Assembly (NCBI GenBank): GCA_016791105.1
Contig: JAEUNM010000068.1
Span: 1 to 64,000 of the forward strand
Source: Rhodocyclaceae bacterium
GTDB taxonomy: Bacteria > Pseudomonadota > Gammaproteobacteria > Burkholderiales > Rhodocyclaceae
DNA: 64,000 nt
Direction: 5' to 3'
How positions within the stretch are numbered: position 1 is the first letter of the stretch; every line of letters begins with the position of its first letter. Under the pieces are notes generated by a model, which made no database searches, was not told where the DNA came from, and worked only from the letters and a program-made list of their open reading frames with translations. Of the stretch, positions 33,740-42,224 are shown piece by piece. A program made the translations under genes and the position numbers.

Positions 33740-34243
33740 ATGACACGTACCAAAATGTCCGTGCTGGCCGCATTGCTGTTGGGTGCGGTCGCCATGGGAT
33801 TGCCGGCCGCAGACAATGCGCCGGCGCCAGCCGCACCCGCGGCGGGAGCTGGTCCCGGAATGGGACCAGGATCTGGAATGGGTCCGGGAATGGGCCAAGG
33901 CATGGGCCAAGGCATGGGCCAAGGCATGGGCCAAGGCATGGGCCCGGGCGCAGGTATGGGTCCGGGCATGCATCAGGGCATGGGGCCCGGCATGGGTGGG
34001 CCGTACATGAACTGGCACATGAACCGTGGCAACACACCCGGTTATATGCTCATGACCCCGGAGGAGAGAACGGCGCATCTGAACAAGATGCGCTCGCTGC
34101 AGTCCGCGGATGAATGCAATGCCTATATGACCGAGCATCGCGCCAAAATGACCGAGCGGGCGAAAGAAAAAGGTGCGGCCGCGCCGCCCATGCGCGGCGA
34201 CCCCTGCCGCATGACGCCTGCGACGCCGCCCAAGAAAAACTGA
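33740..34243 (+). CDS. secreted Met/Gly-rich repeat protein, possibly metal-binding
   Basis: A 167-residue protein with a signal peptide (LAALLLGAVAMGLPAADN). A low-complexity segment over about residues 35-90 contains repeats of GMGQ/GMGP, including four consecutive GMGQ units encoded by near-identical 12-base direct repeats at about 33889-33940. A C-terminal conserved part follows (LMTPEERTAHLNKMRSLQSA) with two Cys and a charged helix. Methionine-rich periplasmic segments often bind Cu(I) or Ag(I); here this is inference. CAGGAGG precedes the ATG at 33740. The repeat tract may vary in length between strains by slippage. Confidence 0.75.
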   Translation: MTRTKMSVLAALLLGAVAMGLPAADNAPAPAAPAAGAGPGMGPGSGMGPGMGQGMGQGMGQGMGQGMGPGAGMGPGMHQGMGPGMGGPYMNWHMNRGNTPGYMLMTPEERTAHLNKMRSLQSADECNAYMTEHRAKMTERAKEKGAAAPPMRGDPCRMTPATPPKKN

Positions 34244-34588
34244 TCTGACCGTTCTCGCAACTTCAGGCCGGCCGCAATGGCTGGCCTGAAATGTCGGCGG
34301 CCGGGCAGGCGTCGAGCATTCCAGGCCGCAGGACGCTTTTCCTTGGGGTGCGGGCGTCCCGCCCGCACCCCAAGGGGCGGTTCAACTTGCGATTCGCCTT
34401 GGCTCGACGGCCGCCCCGGCCGCCACTTTTCCGCATTGCACACCTGCAGCATTCGCGCTGCAGGCTCATCCTCTGTTAAATTTGTTGCGTCGCGCAAGTG
34501 TTGCTCCTGGATCGGCCCCCGGGCTATCGGGACACGGCGCGGCGCGATTGCGCATTCGTCCGCCGTAATTTCAGAGGAGTAGCTCAGC
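34244..34588. other. intergenic with family C repeat
   Basis: A 345-base gap upstream of cynS holding a perfect family C hairpin at 34341-34375. No gene was recognised. A cynR-type regulator is not present next to cynS. Confidence 0.4.
34341..34375. repeat. family C hairpin repeat, perfect copy
   Basis: CCTTGGGGTGCGGGCG and CGCCCGCACCCCAAGG form 16-base perfect arms around TCC. It is preceded by TTTT on the plus strand, giving an A-run on the other strand; it is not a canonical terminator. Related copies lie at 32529, 50869 and 51084. Confidence 0.8.
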
Positions 34589-35032
34589 ATGAACCGCAAC
34601 GATGTGACGGAAATGATCGTGGCCGCCAAGCTCAAGACCGGTGTGAAATGGACCGATCTGGCGAGCGCGGTAGGCAAGTCGAAAGAGTGGACCACGGCGG
34701 CCCTGCTTGGCCAGATGACGCTCAATGCGGAACAGGCCGCGGCGGTGGGCGACATGCTCGCGCTGCCCGAAGAAGCCGTACTGCTGTTGCAGACCGTGCC
34801 CTACAAAGGTTCGCTGCCGACGGCGGTGCCAACCGATCCGCTCATTTACCGCTTTTACGAACTGATCAACGTCTATGGCACCACCTTCAAGGCACTCATA
34901 CACGAAGAATTTGGCGACGGCATCATGAGCGCCATCGATTTCGACATGGACATCCAGCGCCAGCCCGACCCCAAGGGCGACCGCGTGAAAATCACGCTAA
35001 GCGGAAAATTCCTGCCGTACAAATCCTACTGA
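34589..35032 (+). CDS. cynS: cyanate hydratase (cyanase)
   Basis: A 147-residue cyanase that converts cyanate and bicarbonate to ammonia and CO2. The catalytic residues Arg, Glu and Ser, known as R96, E99 and S122 in E. coli, are here R88 (IYRFYELI), E91 and S114 (DGIMSAIDF); all three are shifted by eight. The N-terminal helix-turn-helix-like bundle (TDLASAVGKSKEWTTAALLG) and the C-terminal dimer domain are complete. GAGGAG is upstream of the ATG. No cynT/carbonic anhydrase or cyanate transporter is adjacent, though a carbonic anhydrase fusion lies 21 kb away. Confidence 0.95.
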   Translation: MNRNDVTEMIVAAKLKTGVKWTDLASAVGKSKEWTTAALLGQMTLNAEQAAAVGDMLALPEEAVLLLQTVPYKGSLPTAVPTDPLIYRFYELINVYGTTFKALIHEEFGDGIMSAIDFDMDIQRQPDPKGDRVKITLSGKFLPYKSY

Positions 35033-35051
35033 CCAGTGCGGCCCATACGGC

Positions 35052-35240
35052 GCGTAGGGCGGAAAAGCGAAGCGCATTCCGCCGTATGGGAAAAGCGAAG
35101 CGCGCGTAGCCGTATGGGAAACGCGAAGCGCGCGTAGCCGTATGAGAAAAAGCGAAGTGCCCATTTGTATGAGAAGGGCGAAGCCCGCGTAGCCATATGG
35201 GAAAGCAGCGAAGCGGGCGTAGCCAAACCCGAAGCTAACA
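35052..35240. repeat. family A terminus followed by degenerate ~30-base tandem repeats
   Basis: This begins with one family A end (CGTAGGGCGGAAAAGCG...ATTCCGCCGTATGGG, 35052-35090). It continues as about five diverged copies of a 25-32 base unit built from GTATGGGAAAAGCGAAGCGC and GCGTAGCC. It lies between the convergent cynS and HAD genes. The units share no spacers and are not a CRISPR. Confidence 0.7.
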
Positions 35241-35277
35241 AAGCTGGCGTAGCCCCAAACCCTGCTCCCGCCGCCAT

Positions 35278-35880
35278 TTACCCGATCAAGCCCGCCGCCC
35301 GCAAATCCAGCGCCAGCGCATCAGCCGAAACATAGTGATGCGCCATCATGCCCAGCGCGACGGCGGTTTCGATGTTGCGCGGGTTGTCGTCGATGTAAAA
35401 GCAGTTTGGCGGCGCCAGGCTGTAGCGGTCCAGCATCAGACGGAATAGAGCCGGATCCGGTTTGATCAGGCCTTCCGCGCCGGATACCACGATGCCGCGG
35501 AACAGCTTCAGAAAGTCGAAGCGTTCGCGTGCGATCGGGAATAGTTCCGCCGACCAGTTGGTGAGGGCATACAGCGGCATATCCGCCGCGGCCAGTGCCC
35601 GCAGCAATGCGACGCTGCCGGCGATGGGGCCGGCCAGCATTTCCGGCCAGCGCGAATAATAGGCCTCGATCAGTTTCGCATGCTGCGGGAACAGATCGAT
35701 GCGCTCATCCGTCGCGGCGCGCAGGCTGCGGCCGGCGTCCTGCTGTTCGTTCCAGGATTGCGGGCACACCACGCTCAGAAAATGCTCGCGCTGGGCGCTG
35801 TCTGCAATCAGTTTGTCGTACAGGTAGCGCGGGTTCCAGTCTATGAGCACGCCGCCCAGATCGAATATGACGGTGCGCAT
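35278..35880 (-). CDS. HAD-family hydrolase, haloacid-dehalogenase-like
   Basis: A 200-residue HAD phosphatase. Motif I is FDLGGVLIDWN (nucleophile D7), motif II lies in ALTNWSAELFP (about 115), motif III Lys is in GLIKPDP (about 145), and motif IV is FYIDDNPRNIETA (about 165). It belongs to the YihX/alpha-D-glucose-1-phosphatase-like group with a helical cap. The physiological substrate is unknown. It starts two bases after the DUF1841 stop on the same strand and is probably cotranscribed. A longer open frame to 36144 overlaps that gene and is not supported. Confidence 0.88.
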   Translation of the reverse strand: MRTVIFDLGGVLIDWNPRYLYDKLIADSAQREHFLSVVCPQSWNEQQDAGRSLRAATDERIDLFPQHAKLIEAYYSRWPEMLAGPIAGSVALLRALAAADMPLYALTNWSAELFPIARERFDFLKLFRGIVVSGAEGLIKPDPALFRLMLDRYSLAPPNCFYIDDNPRNIETAVALGMMAHHYVSADALALDLRAAGLIG

Positions 35881-35882
35881 GT

Positions 35883-36311
35883 TCAACTGCTGACCTTGCG
35901 CCGCACACAATCCAGGTAGGCCGCGCCGTCCGGCACGCTGCGCGTGGTTTGCGCGCGCCACACGGTTTCGCCCAGGCATTCCAGCACCACGTGCAGGGCG
36001 TCGTGGCGGTCGCCGAAGCGCGCGCGGGCGGTGTCGAATGCTGCGGCCAGTCCCGGCGGCTGGTCGATCTGCAATTGTTCTTCTATGGCCAGGTGCAGGG
36101 ACAGGTGCAAGAACGGATTGAGCTGGCCGTCGTCCGGCGTCCACTCGCGCAGCACAGCGTCCGGCGACTGCAGCAATTCGTGGTATTCGGGATGCATCGC
36201 GACGAGCGCCGCCGCCATGCTTTCCAGGCCGGTAAGCGGCTCCTGCGCGCGATATTTGCGCCAGGCGTCGATAAAAAACCTGCGCGCCTGGTCCCGTGTA
36301 GGATCGAACAT
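35883..36311 (-). CDS. DUF1841 family protein
   Basis: A 142-residue protein of the DUF1841 family, common in beta- and gammaproteobacteria. The recognisable core is MFDPTRDQARRFFIDAWRKY, then NPFLHLSLHLAIEEQL with conserved His residues, and HVVLECLGETVWRAQ. The function is unknown; the His-rich helix could bind a metal. The frame is open to 36641, but the family starts at the ATG at 36311. It is directly followed by the HAD gene. Confidence 0.85.
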   Translation of the reverse strand: MFDPTRDQARRFFIDAWRKYRAQEPLTGLESMAAALVAMHPEYHELLQSPDAVLREWTPDDGQLNPFLHLSLHLAIEEQLQIDQPPGLAAAFDTARARFGDRHDALHVVLECLGETVWRAQTTRSVPDGAAYLDCVRRKVSS

Positions 36312-36477
36312 TAGTACCCCTGTTTCCCGCCGTTCATCAACGGCAATCAAGCCGACAATCAATGTCAGGCGCGTACTATGGGGGCTGTGAGCCACATTGC
36401 GGGTTCCTCCCGCCGCAGGCGGTGGCCCTGCCCGCCACAAGCGGCGGTTCTTCCCGCCGCATTGCGGGCTTGGCGCG

Positions 36478-36518
36478 CCACATACGGCGGATTGCGCCTG
36501 CGGCTTATCCGCCCTACG
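36478..36518. repeat. family A terminus, single copy
   Basis: CACATACGGCGGATTGCGCC and CTTATCCGCCCTACG form one end of the family A element seen at 13905-14627. It is followed by a short run of CCTCCGCG repeats (to about 36550) reaching the end of the FIST gene. Confidence 0.7.
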
Positions 36519-36553
36519 AGCCTCCGCGCCTCCGCGCCTCCGCGCCCCCGAGC

Positions 36554-37642
36554 CTACGCACCTTCCCCAAACAACGCCAACACCACCGAATTGTGCAACA
36601 GCACGTTCTGGCCACCGACCGGCGCGATTTCTCCCGCGCAATAGGCGCCCACCAGCGGCAAGCCGGGCAGGCGGTCGCGGATCGCAGCCAGATCGCGATC
36701 TTCACCGCCGTAAAAATACGGGCCGCGGCCCAGGCAGGAAAATACCAGCCCGAAACGCGCACTGCCATCCATCGCGGCGGCAGCCTTGGCAGCGGCGTGG
36801 CGCATGTCGCCTTCCGCCGCGACGGCCTGGCGCGCGCACCAGAACAGGTGTTCGCCCACTTCGACGCGGCCGCCCAGGGTGACGCTGCGGTCGTCGCCAT
36901 TTGCGCGCAGCACCGGCAGCAACCGGTAATCGCCGCCCGCCGCGGCGGCGGCGTCGCGCGCCACGCCGGCGAACAGGTGGTGCAGCGCGTCCTGCCGCAG
37001 TTCGCGCAACTCCAGCGGCAATTCGCGCTGCAGCGTGCCCAGTGCCGCATGGCCGTCGAGCGCGAATAGTTCCAGTTCGCCCGCGCCGCTCACCCTATGC
37101 CCGCCGCCCAGCATGCGCACCCCGCGCGACACGGCATACACGGCGCGCGCGCCGCGCACGCCAAATTCGACCGCGCCGCTGTCGTGCAACTGGCCGTGCG
37201 CGAATACGCGGCCGCCATGTTGTCCGTCGGCGTGGGTGGATAGCGCGCCCAGCCGCTCCGGGCGCGAGGCGAGCCAGACGGCCGGTGCCGCGCAAGGGGT
37301 GGCGAAACTGAGCGCCGGCCCATCCGCGGGCGGCCCGAGCCGCAAATCGCCGCCCAGCACCAGGGCCGCCGCGGCCGGCATGTCGAGCGCCCAATCCTGT
37401 TCCGTGAATACGCCCGGCACCGTGCAACCCTGCACATTTACAGCGCCGGCAGCGCGCGCGGCGGCGGTGACGGCGGCATGGGCGGAGCGCGCAAATTCGG
37501 AACTGAGCAGCAGCAGCACGCTGTGGGCGGAGTCGAGGCCGGCGCGGTCCAGCGCCGCGGCGACGGCGGCGGCGGCGACCTGCGGTTCGGGTTCATCGCC
37601 GCGCGCGAGGCCCGTGCCGATGCGGTACGTGGAAAGTGTCAT
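36554..37642 (-). CDS. FIST-domain protein (FIST_N and FIST_C)
   Basis: A 362-residue protein with an N-terminal FIST domain (about 25-200, HSVLLLLSSEFARSAHAAV, VQGCTVPGVFTEQDW). A FIST_C domain follows (about 210-345), ending in FGLVFSCLGRGPYFYGGEDR and GLPLVGAYCAGEIAPVGG. FIST domains are predicted intracellular sensors of small ligands such as amino acids, usually fused to or next to signalling proteins; here the protein stands alone. The alanine-rich composition matches the local GC. It lies downstream of nth on the same strand (36-base gap), possibly in one transcript. The start is ATG at 37642. Confidence 0.85.
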   Translation of the reverse strand: MTLSTYRIGTGLARGDEPEPQVAAAAVAAALDRAGLDSAHSVLLLLSSEFARSAHAAVTAAARAAGAVNVQGCTVPGVFTEQDWALDMPAAAALVLGGDLRLGPPADGPALSFATPCAAPAVWLASRPERLGALSTHADGQHGGRVFAHGQLHDSGAVEFGVRGARAVYAVSRGVRMLGGGHRVSGAGELELFALDGHAALGTLQRELPLELRELRQDALHHLFAGVARDAAAAAGGDYRLLPVLRANGDDRSVTLGGRVEVGEHLFWCARQAVAAEGDMRHAAAKAAAAMDGSARFGLVFSCLGRGPYFYGGEDRDLAAIRDRLPGLPLVGAYCAGEIAPVGGQNVLLHNSVVLALFGEGA

Positions 37643-37678
37643 GACTTGGTTAGTGCGGTAGGGCCGGGGATGGCGGCT

Positions 37679-38326
37679 TCAGGCGGGTTGGGGTTTTTCG
37701 GGCCAGACACACAGATCGGCGATGCGGCAACTGCCGCACTTGGGCGCACGCGCCGTGCACACGTAACGACCGTGCAGGATGAGCCAGTGGTGGGCGTGCT
37801 GGCGGAACGCCACCGGCACGCGATCCAGCAGGGCTTGTTCCACCGCCAGCGGCGTGGCGCCGGTGGCCAGCCCGGTGCGGTTGGCGACGCGAAATATGTG
37901 CGTATCGACGGCGATGGTGGGTTCGCCGAACACGATGTTCAGCACCACGTTGGCGGTTTTGCGGCCCACGCCGGGCAGGGCTTCGAGCGCGCTGCGTTCC
38001 TGCGGCACGCTGCCCTGGTTGTGCTCGAGCAGCAGGCGCGACATTTCGACCACGTTTCTGGCTTTGGTTTTGTACAGACCTATGGTGCGTATCTGTTCCG
38101 CCAGGGCGGCTTCGCCCAGATCGACCATGGCTTGCGGCGTGGGGGCGCGCGCAAACAGGCGCCGGGTGGCCAGATTGACGCTTTTGTCGGTGGCCTGAGC
38201 GGACAGGATGACCGCCACCAGCAACTGGTAGGGCGATTCGTATTCAAGCTCCGAGCGCGGTTCCGGATTGGCGGCCGCGAGGCGCTGGAACATCAGATGT
38301 ATGTTTTTGCTGGGCATGGGCGGCAT
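37679..38326 (-). CDS. nth: endonuclease III
   Basis: A 215-residue DNA glycosylase/AP lyase removing oxidised pyrimidines. The helix-hairpin-helix LEALPGVGRKTANVVLN contains the catalytic Lys (K123) and is followed by the catalytic Asp (D141, VDTHIFRVANR). The C-terminal [4Fe-4S] ligands are C190, C197, C200 and C206 in the expected C-X6-C-X2-C-X5-C spacing. The start could be ATG 38326 or 38317; neither has a clear ribosome site. FIST follows and pyc precedes on the same strand. Confidence 0.95.
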   Translation of the reverse strand: MPPMPSKNIHLMFQRLAAANPEPRSELEYESPYQLLVAVILSAQATDKSVNLATRRLFARAPTPQAMVDLGEAALAEQIRTIGLYKTKARNVVEMSRLLLEHNQGSVPQERSALEALPGVGRKTANVVLNIVFGEPTIAVDTHIFRVANRTGLATGATPLAVEQALLDRVPVAFRQHAHHWLILHGRYVCTARAPKCGSCRIADLCVWPEKPQPA

Positions 38327-38428
38327 GATTGCGCGCGATTGTACCGTCCAATCGCGCGCTGCCCGCTGCGCTGCATCAAACGCGGCGCGCCGCCCGTGCG
38401 AGCTGCCTGCCGCGGCAGGCCGCCCGGC

Positions 38429-41400
38429 TCAGCTTTCGAATTCCACCAGCAAATCCTTGGCGGCCACCTTGTCGCCGGGTTTGACGTGGATGGCGCGCAC
38501 GACGGTGTCGCGGTCGGCGCACAGCGCGGTTTCCATTTTCATGGCTTCTATGGATACCAGCGGCGTGCCTTTGGTGATTTTCTGGCCCACGTGTATGCCT
38601 ACCGTAACCACTGCACCCGGCATGGGCGCGCCGACGTGGAGCGGATTGTTTTCGTCCATCCTGGGGTGGCGCCGGGTGGCGGTGGCGCCGGCTTTGGCCA
38701 CGCGTATGGTGCGCGGCTGCCCGTTCAGTTCGAAAAACACCTTTACGCGGCCTTCTTCGTCCGGCGTATCGCTGCTGCCGGTCTGGCGGATGATGAGGGT
38801 TTTGCCCTGGTCAATATTGACGGCAATTTCCTCGCGGTCGGCCAGACCGTAGAAAAATGCCGAGGTCGGCAATAGCGATACGTCGCCATATTCGCGCAGG
38901 TGCTGCGCATAGTCGCGATACACCTTGGGATACATCAGGTAGGACGCCAGATCGGTGTCGGAAGCTTTGCGCGCAATGGTCTGTTCGAGTTCGCCGCGCT
39001 TGGCTTCCAGATCGACGGCCGCCATGGAGGCCCCGGCGCGGCCCGCCAAAGGTGCCTGGCCGCGCAGCACTTTCTGCGACAGCGTGGAGGGAAAACCGTC
39101 GGGCGGGAAGCCCAGTTCGCCCTTGAACAGCGATACGACCGATTCCGGAAACGACACTTCTTTGGCCGGATCGAGTACTTCGGCCGGCGTGAGGTCATTC
39201 GCCACCATGAACAGCGCCATGTCGCCCACCACCTTCGAGGTGGGCGTGACTTTCACGATGTCGCCGAACAGCATGTTCACCTGCGCGTAAGCCGTTGAAA
39301 CTTCCGGCCAGCGGTGTTCCAGCCCCATGCTGCGCGCCTGTTCGCGCAAATTGGTGTACTGCCCGCCGGGCATTTCGTGCTTGTACACGTCCGACGTGCC
39401 GGCCCGCATGTCGGGCTCGAAGGGCGCGTAAAAGCGCCGCACGCCTTCGAAATAGTGCGACAGCGACTGCATGGCGGCCAGATCGACTTTTGGATCGCGC
39501 TCATGCCCGGCCAGCGCGGCGGCGATGGAACCCAGGTTGGGCTGCGACGTCAGCCCGCTCATGGCGTCCAGCGCGCCATCCACGGCATCCACGCCGGCAT
39601 CCACTGCGGCCAGCACCGAAGCCGCCGCGATGCCGGAGGTGTCGTGGGTATGGAAATGGATGGGCAGGGCGATTTCGTTTTTCAGCGCGGTGATCAGTTC
39701 GCGTGCCGCGCGCGGCCGGCACACGCCGGCCATGTCCTTGATGGCCAGGATGTGCACGCCGGCGCGTTCGAGCTGTTTGGCCAGATCGACGTAATACTTC
39801 AGGTTGTATTTGGGCCGCGCCGGGTCGAACAGGTCGGCCGTGTAACAGATGGCGCCTTCGCACAGCGCGCCGGTTTCCAGCACGGCGTCTATGGATACGC
39901 GCATGTTGTCCACCCAGTTCAGCGAATCGAACACGCGGAACAGGTCTATGCCTTCACTGGCCGCCTGCTGCACGAAGCGGCGCACCACGTTGTCGGCGTA
40001 ATTGGTGTAGCCCACCGCATTGGAGCCGCGCAACAACATCTGGAACAGCACATTGGGAATGGCTTCGCGCAGTTTGGCCAGGCGCTCCCAGGGGTCTTCC
40101 TTCAGGAAGCGCAGCGCCACGTCGAAGGTGGCGCCGCCCCAGCATTCGAGCGAAAACAGATTGGGCATCAGGCGCGCGTAATGCGGTGCCACTTCCAGCA
40201 TGTCGCGCGTGCGCATGCGCGTGGCGAACAAGGATTGGTGGGCGTCGCGCAGCGTGGTGTCGGTGAGCAGCACGCGCGGGCTGGCCAGCATCCATTGCGC
40301 AAAACGCGCCGCGCCGAACTGTTTGAGCAGGGTGCGGGTGCCCGGCTCGACGGTCTGGCCCAGGTCGCAGGCCGGCTTCACCGGCCGGCCGGGAATGGCG
40401 TCGGGCTTTTTGCGGCCGGCCATTTCCGGATTGCCATTGACGGACACTTCGGCCAGAAATTTGAGCAGCTTGGTGGCGCGGTCGCGCCGCGCGGAAAATT
40501 TGAACAGTTCCGGCGTGGTGTCGATGAAGCGCGTGATGCAACTGCCGTCGCGGAACTGCGGGTGGTCGATCACGTTTTCCAGGAATTGCAGATTGGACGA
40601 CACGCCGCGTATGCGAAATTCGCGCAGGGCGCGCTCCATGCGCGCGATGGCCTCGTTGGGGCTGTGGCCCCAGGCCGTCACCTTGACCAGCAGGGAATCG
40701 TAGAACGGCGTGATGACGGCGCCCGAATAAGCCGTGCCGCCATCCAGCCGCAGGCCGAAACCGGCCGCGCTGCGGTAGGCGGAAATACGGCCGTAGTCGG
40801 GCGTGAAGCCATTTTCCGGGTCTTCCGTGGTGATGCGGCACTGCAGCGCGTGGCCATTGAGGCGCAGCCCGGCCTGGTCCGGCACGCCGGATTCCGGCGT
40901 GCCCAGGCGCACGCCTTCCGATACCTTGATCTGCGCCTTCACGATATCCACGCCGGTCACCTGTTCCGTCACCGTATGTTCGACCTGGATGCGCGGGTTG
41001 ACCTCGATGAAATAGAACGCGCCGGTATCGGCGTCCATCAGGAATTCCACCGTGCCGGCGTGCGTGTAATTGGCCTGGTGCGCCAGTTTCAGCGCCGATT
41101 CGCACAGCCCGGCGCGCGTCGCGTCGTCCAGGTAGGGCGCCGGGGCGCGCTCCACCACTTTCTGATTGCGGCGCTGCACCGAACAGTCGCGCTCGAACAG
41201 ATGCAGGATGTTGCCGTGCTTGTCGCCCAGCACCTGCACTTCCACGTGGCGCGCGCGGCGCACCAGTTTTTCCAGATACACCTCGTCATTGCCGAAAGCG
41301 GCGGCAGCTTCGCGCCGCGCCACCTCGACCAGGCCGGGCAGTTCCTGTTCGTTTTCTATTGTGCGCATGCCGCGCCCGCCGCCGCCCCAGCTTGCCTTCA

Positions 41401-41881
41401 GCATGAGCGGATAGCCGATCGCCGCGGCTTCGCGCTTGATGGCGTCCATGTCGCGCGGCAGGGCGCCGGTGGCCGGCACCACCGGCACGCCGGCCGCCAC
41501 GGCCAGTGCGCGCGCCGCCACCTTGTTGCCGAGCGCGCGCATCACGTCCGGCTTGGGACCGATGAAAATGATGCCGGCGTCGGCGCAGGCCTGTGCGAAA
41601 TCCGGGTTTTCAGACAGGAAGCCGTAGCCGGGGTGGATCGCATCGACGCCGGCCGCCTTGGCGACGCGAATGATGTCCGGAATATCCAGATAGGCCGCGA
41701 TGGGCTTGCCGCCGGGGCCGACCAGATAGGATTCGTCGGCCTTGAAGCGGTGCAGCGCGAAGCGGTCTTCGTTGGAATAGATCGCGACCGTGCGTATGCC
41801 CAGTTCCGTTGCGGCACGAAAAACGCGGATCGCGATTTCGCTGCGGTTGGCGACGAGCAGGCTGCGTATCGGGCGGTCCAT
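38429..41881 (-). CDS. pyc: pyruvate carboxylase
   Basis: An 1150-residue single-chain biotin enzyme that carboxylates pyruvate to oxaloacetate. Domains in order: biotin carboxylase (about 1-450, ATP-grasp loop SWGGGGRGMRT), carboxyltransferase (about 530-1000, TTLRDAHQSLFATRMRT, WGGATFDVALRFLKEDPWER), and a C-terminal biotinyl domain with the biotinylated Lys in EAMKMETAL near residue 1115. The length and order are those of bacterial and eukaryotic Pyc. It provides anaplerotic oxaloacetate, fitting lactate use via lutACB in this window, though a functional link is inference. A 16-base perfect palindrome, GCCTGCCGCGGCAGGC, lies at 38405-38420 just past the stop. Confidence 0.96.
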   Translation of the reverse strand: MDRPIRSLLVANRSEIAIRVFRAATELGIRTVAIYSNEDRFALHRFKADESYLVGPGGKPIAAYLDIPDIIRVAKAAGVDAIHPGYGFLSENPDFAQACADAGIIFIGPKPDVMRALGNKVAARALAVAAGVPVVPATGALPRDMDAIKREAAAIGYPLMLKASWGGGGRGMRTIENEQELPGLVEVARREAAAAFGNDEVYLEKLVRRARHVEVQVLGDKHGNILHLFERDCSVQRRNQKVVERAPAPYLDDATRAGLCESALKLAHQANYTHAGTVEFLMDADTGAFYFIEVNPRIQVEHTVTEQVTGVDIVKAQIKVSEGVRLGTPESGVPDQAGLRLNGHALQCRITTEDPENGFTPDYGRISAYRSAAGFGLRLDGGTAYSGAVITPFYDSLLVKVTAWGHSPNEAIARMERALREFRIRGVSSNLQFLENVIDHPQFRDGSCITRFIDTTPELFKFSARRDRATKLLKFLAEVSVNGNPEMAGRKKPDAIPGRPVKPACDLGQTVEPGTRTLLKQFGAARFAQWMLASPRVLLTDTTLRDAHQSLFATRMRTRDMLEVAPHYARLMPNLFSLECWGGATFDVALRFLKEDPWERLAKLREAIPNVLFQMLLRGSNAVGYTNYADNVVRRFVQQAASEGIDLFRVFDSLNWVDNMRVSIDAVLETGALCEGAICYTADLFDPARPKYNLKYYVDLAKQLERAGVHILAIKDMAGVCRPRAARELITALKNEIALPIHFHTHDTSGIAAASVLAAVDAGVDAVDGALDAMSGLTSQPNLGSIAAALAGHERDPKVDLAAMQSLSHYFEGVRRFYAPFEPDMRAGTSDVYKHEMPGGQYTNLREQARSMGLEHRWPEVSTAYAQVNMLFGDIVKVTPTSKVVGDMALFMVANDLTPAEVLDPAKEVSFPESVVSLFKGELGFPPDGFPSTLSQKVLRGQAPLAGRAGASMAAVDLEAKRGELEQTIARKASDTDLASYLMYPKVYRDYAQHLREYGDVSLLPTSAFFYGLADREEIAVNIDQGKTLIIRQTGSSDTPDEEGRVKVFFELNGQPRTIRVAKAGATATRRHPRMDENNPLHVGAPMPGAVVTVGIHVGQKITKGTPLVSIEAMKMETALCADRDTVVRAIHVKPGDKVAAKDLLVEFES

Positions 41882-42020
41882 GGCACGGTTCTCCGGAAAT
41901 TCTGGTAAAGCGCAATCCTAATACGGTCTGTTGCGCTGCGGCAATCCGGGTATGTGCTGATTTGCGCGGCCGTTCCTTGCAGATCGTCCGGGACGATGCG
42001 TATTCGCGTAGCCATTATTG

Positions 42021-42104
42021 TTCGGGTGAGCTTGCGAACCCCAACGCCCGTTCGTGTTTGAGCGTGCGAGTGTTGGGGTTCCTTCGTCACCCCAACCTAC
42101 GTGG
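42021..42104. repeat. family B palindromic repeat, left of higBA
   Basis: GGGTGAGCTTGCGAACCCCA, a spacer with TTTGAGCGTGCGAG, then TGTTGGGGTTCCTTCGTC and ACCCCAACCTACG. It is nearly the same sequence and spacer as 42919-43006 and 43695-43776. Confidence 0.8.
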
Positions 42105-42192
42105 CTGCGGAAATTCTTGAATGTGCTCATCGCCGATGAAAATCGGACGAGATGGGGAGGTTGGCCCGAATTGCAACTCTGTACGAGCTTGC

Positions 42193-42215
42193 GCTAGTCC
42201 CGGTTTGGGACTAGC
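42193..42215. promoter_or_regulatory. palindrome before higB, candidate HigA operator
   Basis: GCTAGTCCC and GGGACTAGC are perfect 9-base arms around GGTTT, ending nine bases before the higB ATG. Type II antitoxins with a helix-turn-helix repress their own promoter at such sites. The position would also mask the ribosome site if it folded in RNA. Confidence 0.6.
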
Positions 42216-42224
42216 ATTCGCCTC

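Larger units (their letters stand above)
41882..42224. other. divergent intergenic region with repeat and operator
   Basis: A 343-base gap between pyc (minus) and higB (plus). It holds a family B repeat (42021-42104) and the palindrome at 42193-42215 just before higB. No further gene was seen. Confidence 0.5.

Noticed and set aside
34263..34469. A minus-strand frame containing a GRDARTPRK peptide
   Set aside because: It is produced by the family C hairpin repeat. The same peptide appears from unrelated repeat copies, so it is not a gene.
39314..41908. An 864-codon open frame on the plus strand opposite pyruvate carboxylase
   Set aside because: It is the antisense shadow of pyc in a GC-rich genome. 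Its translation is His/Gly/Ala/Arg-rich with no family resemblance, whereas the minus strand encodes a complete carboxylase.
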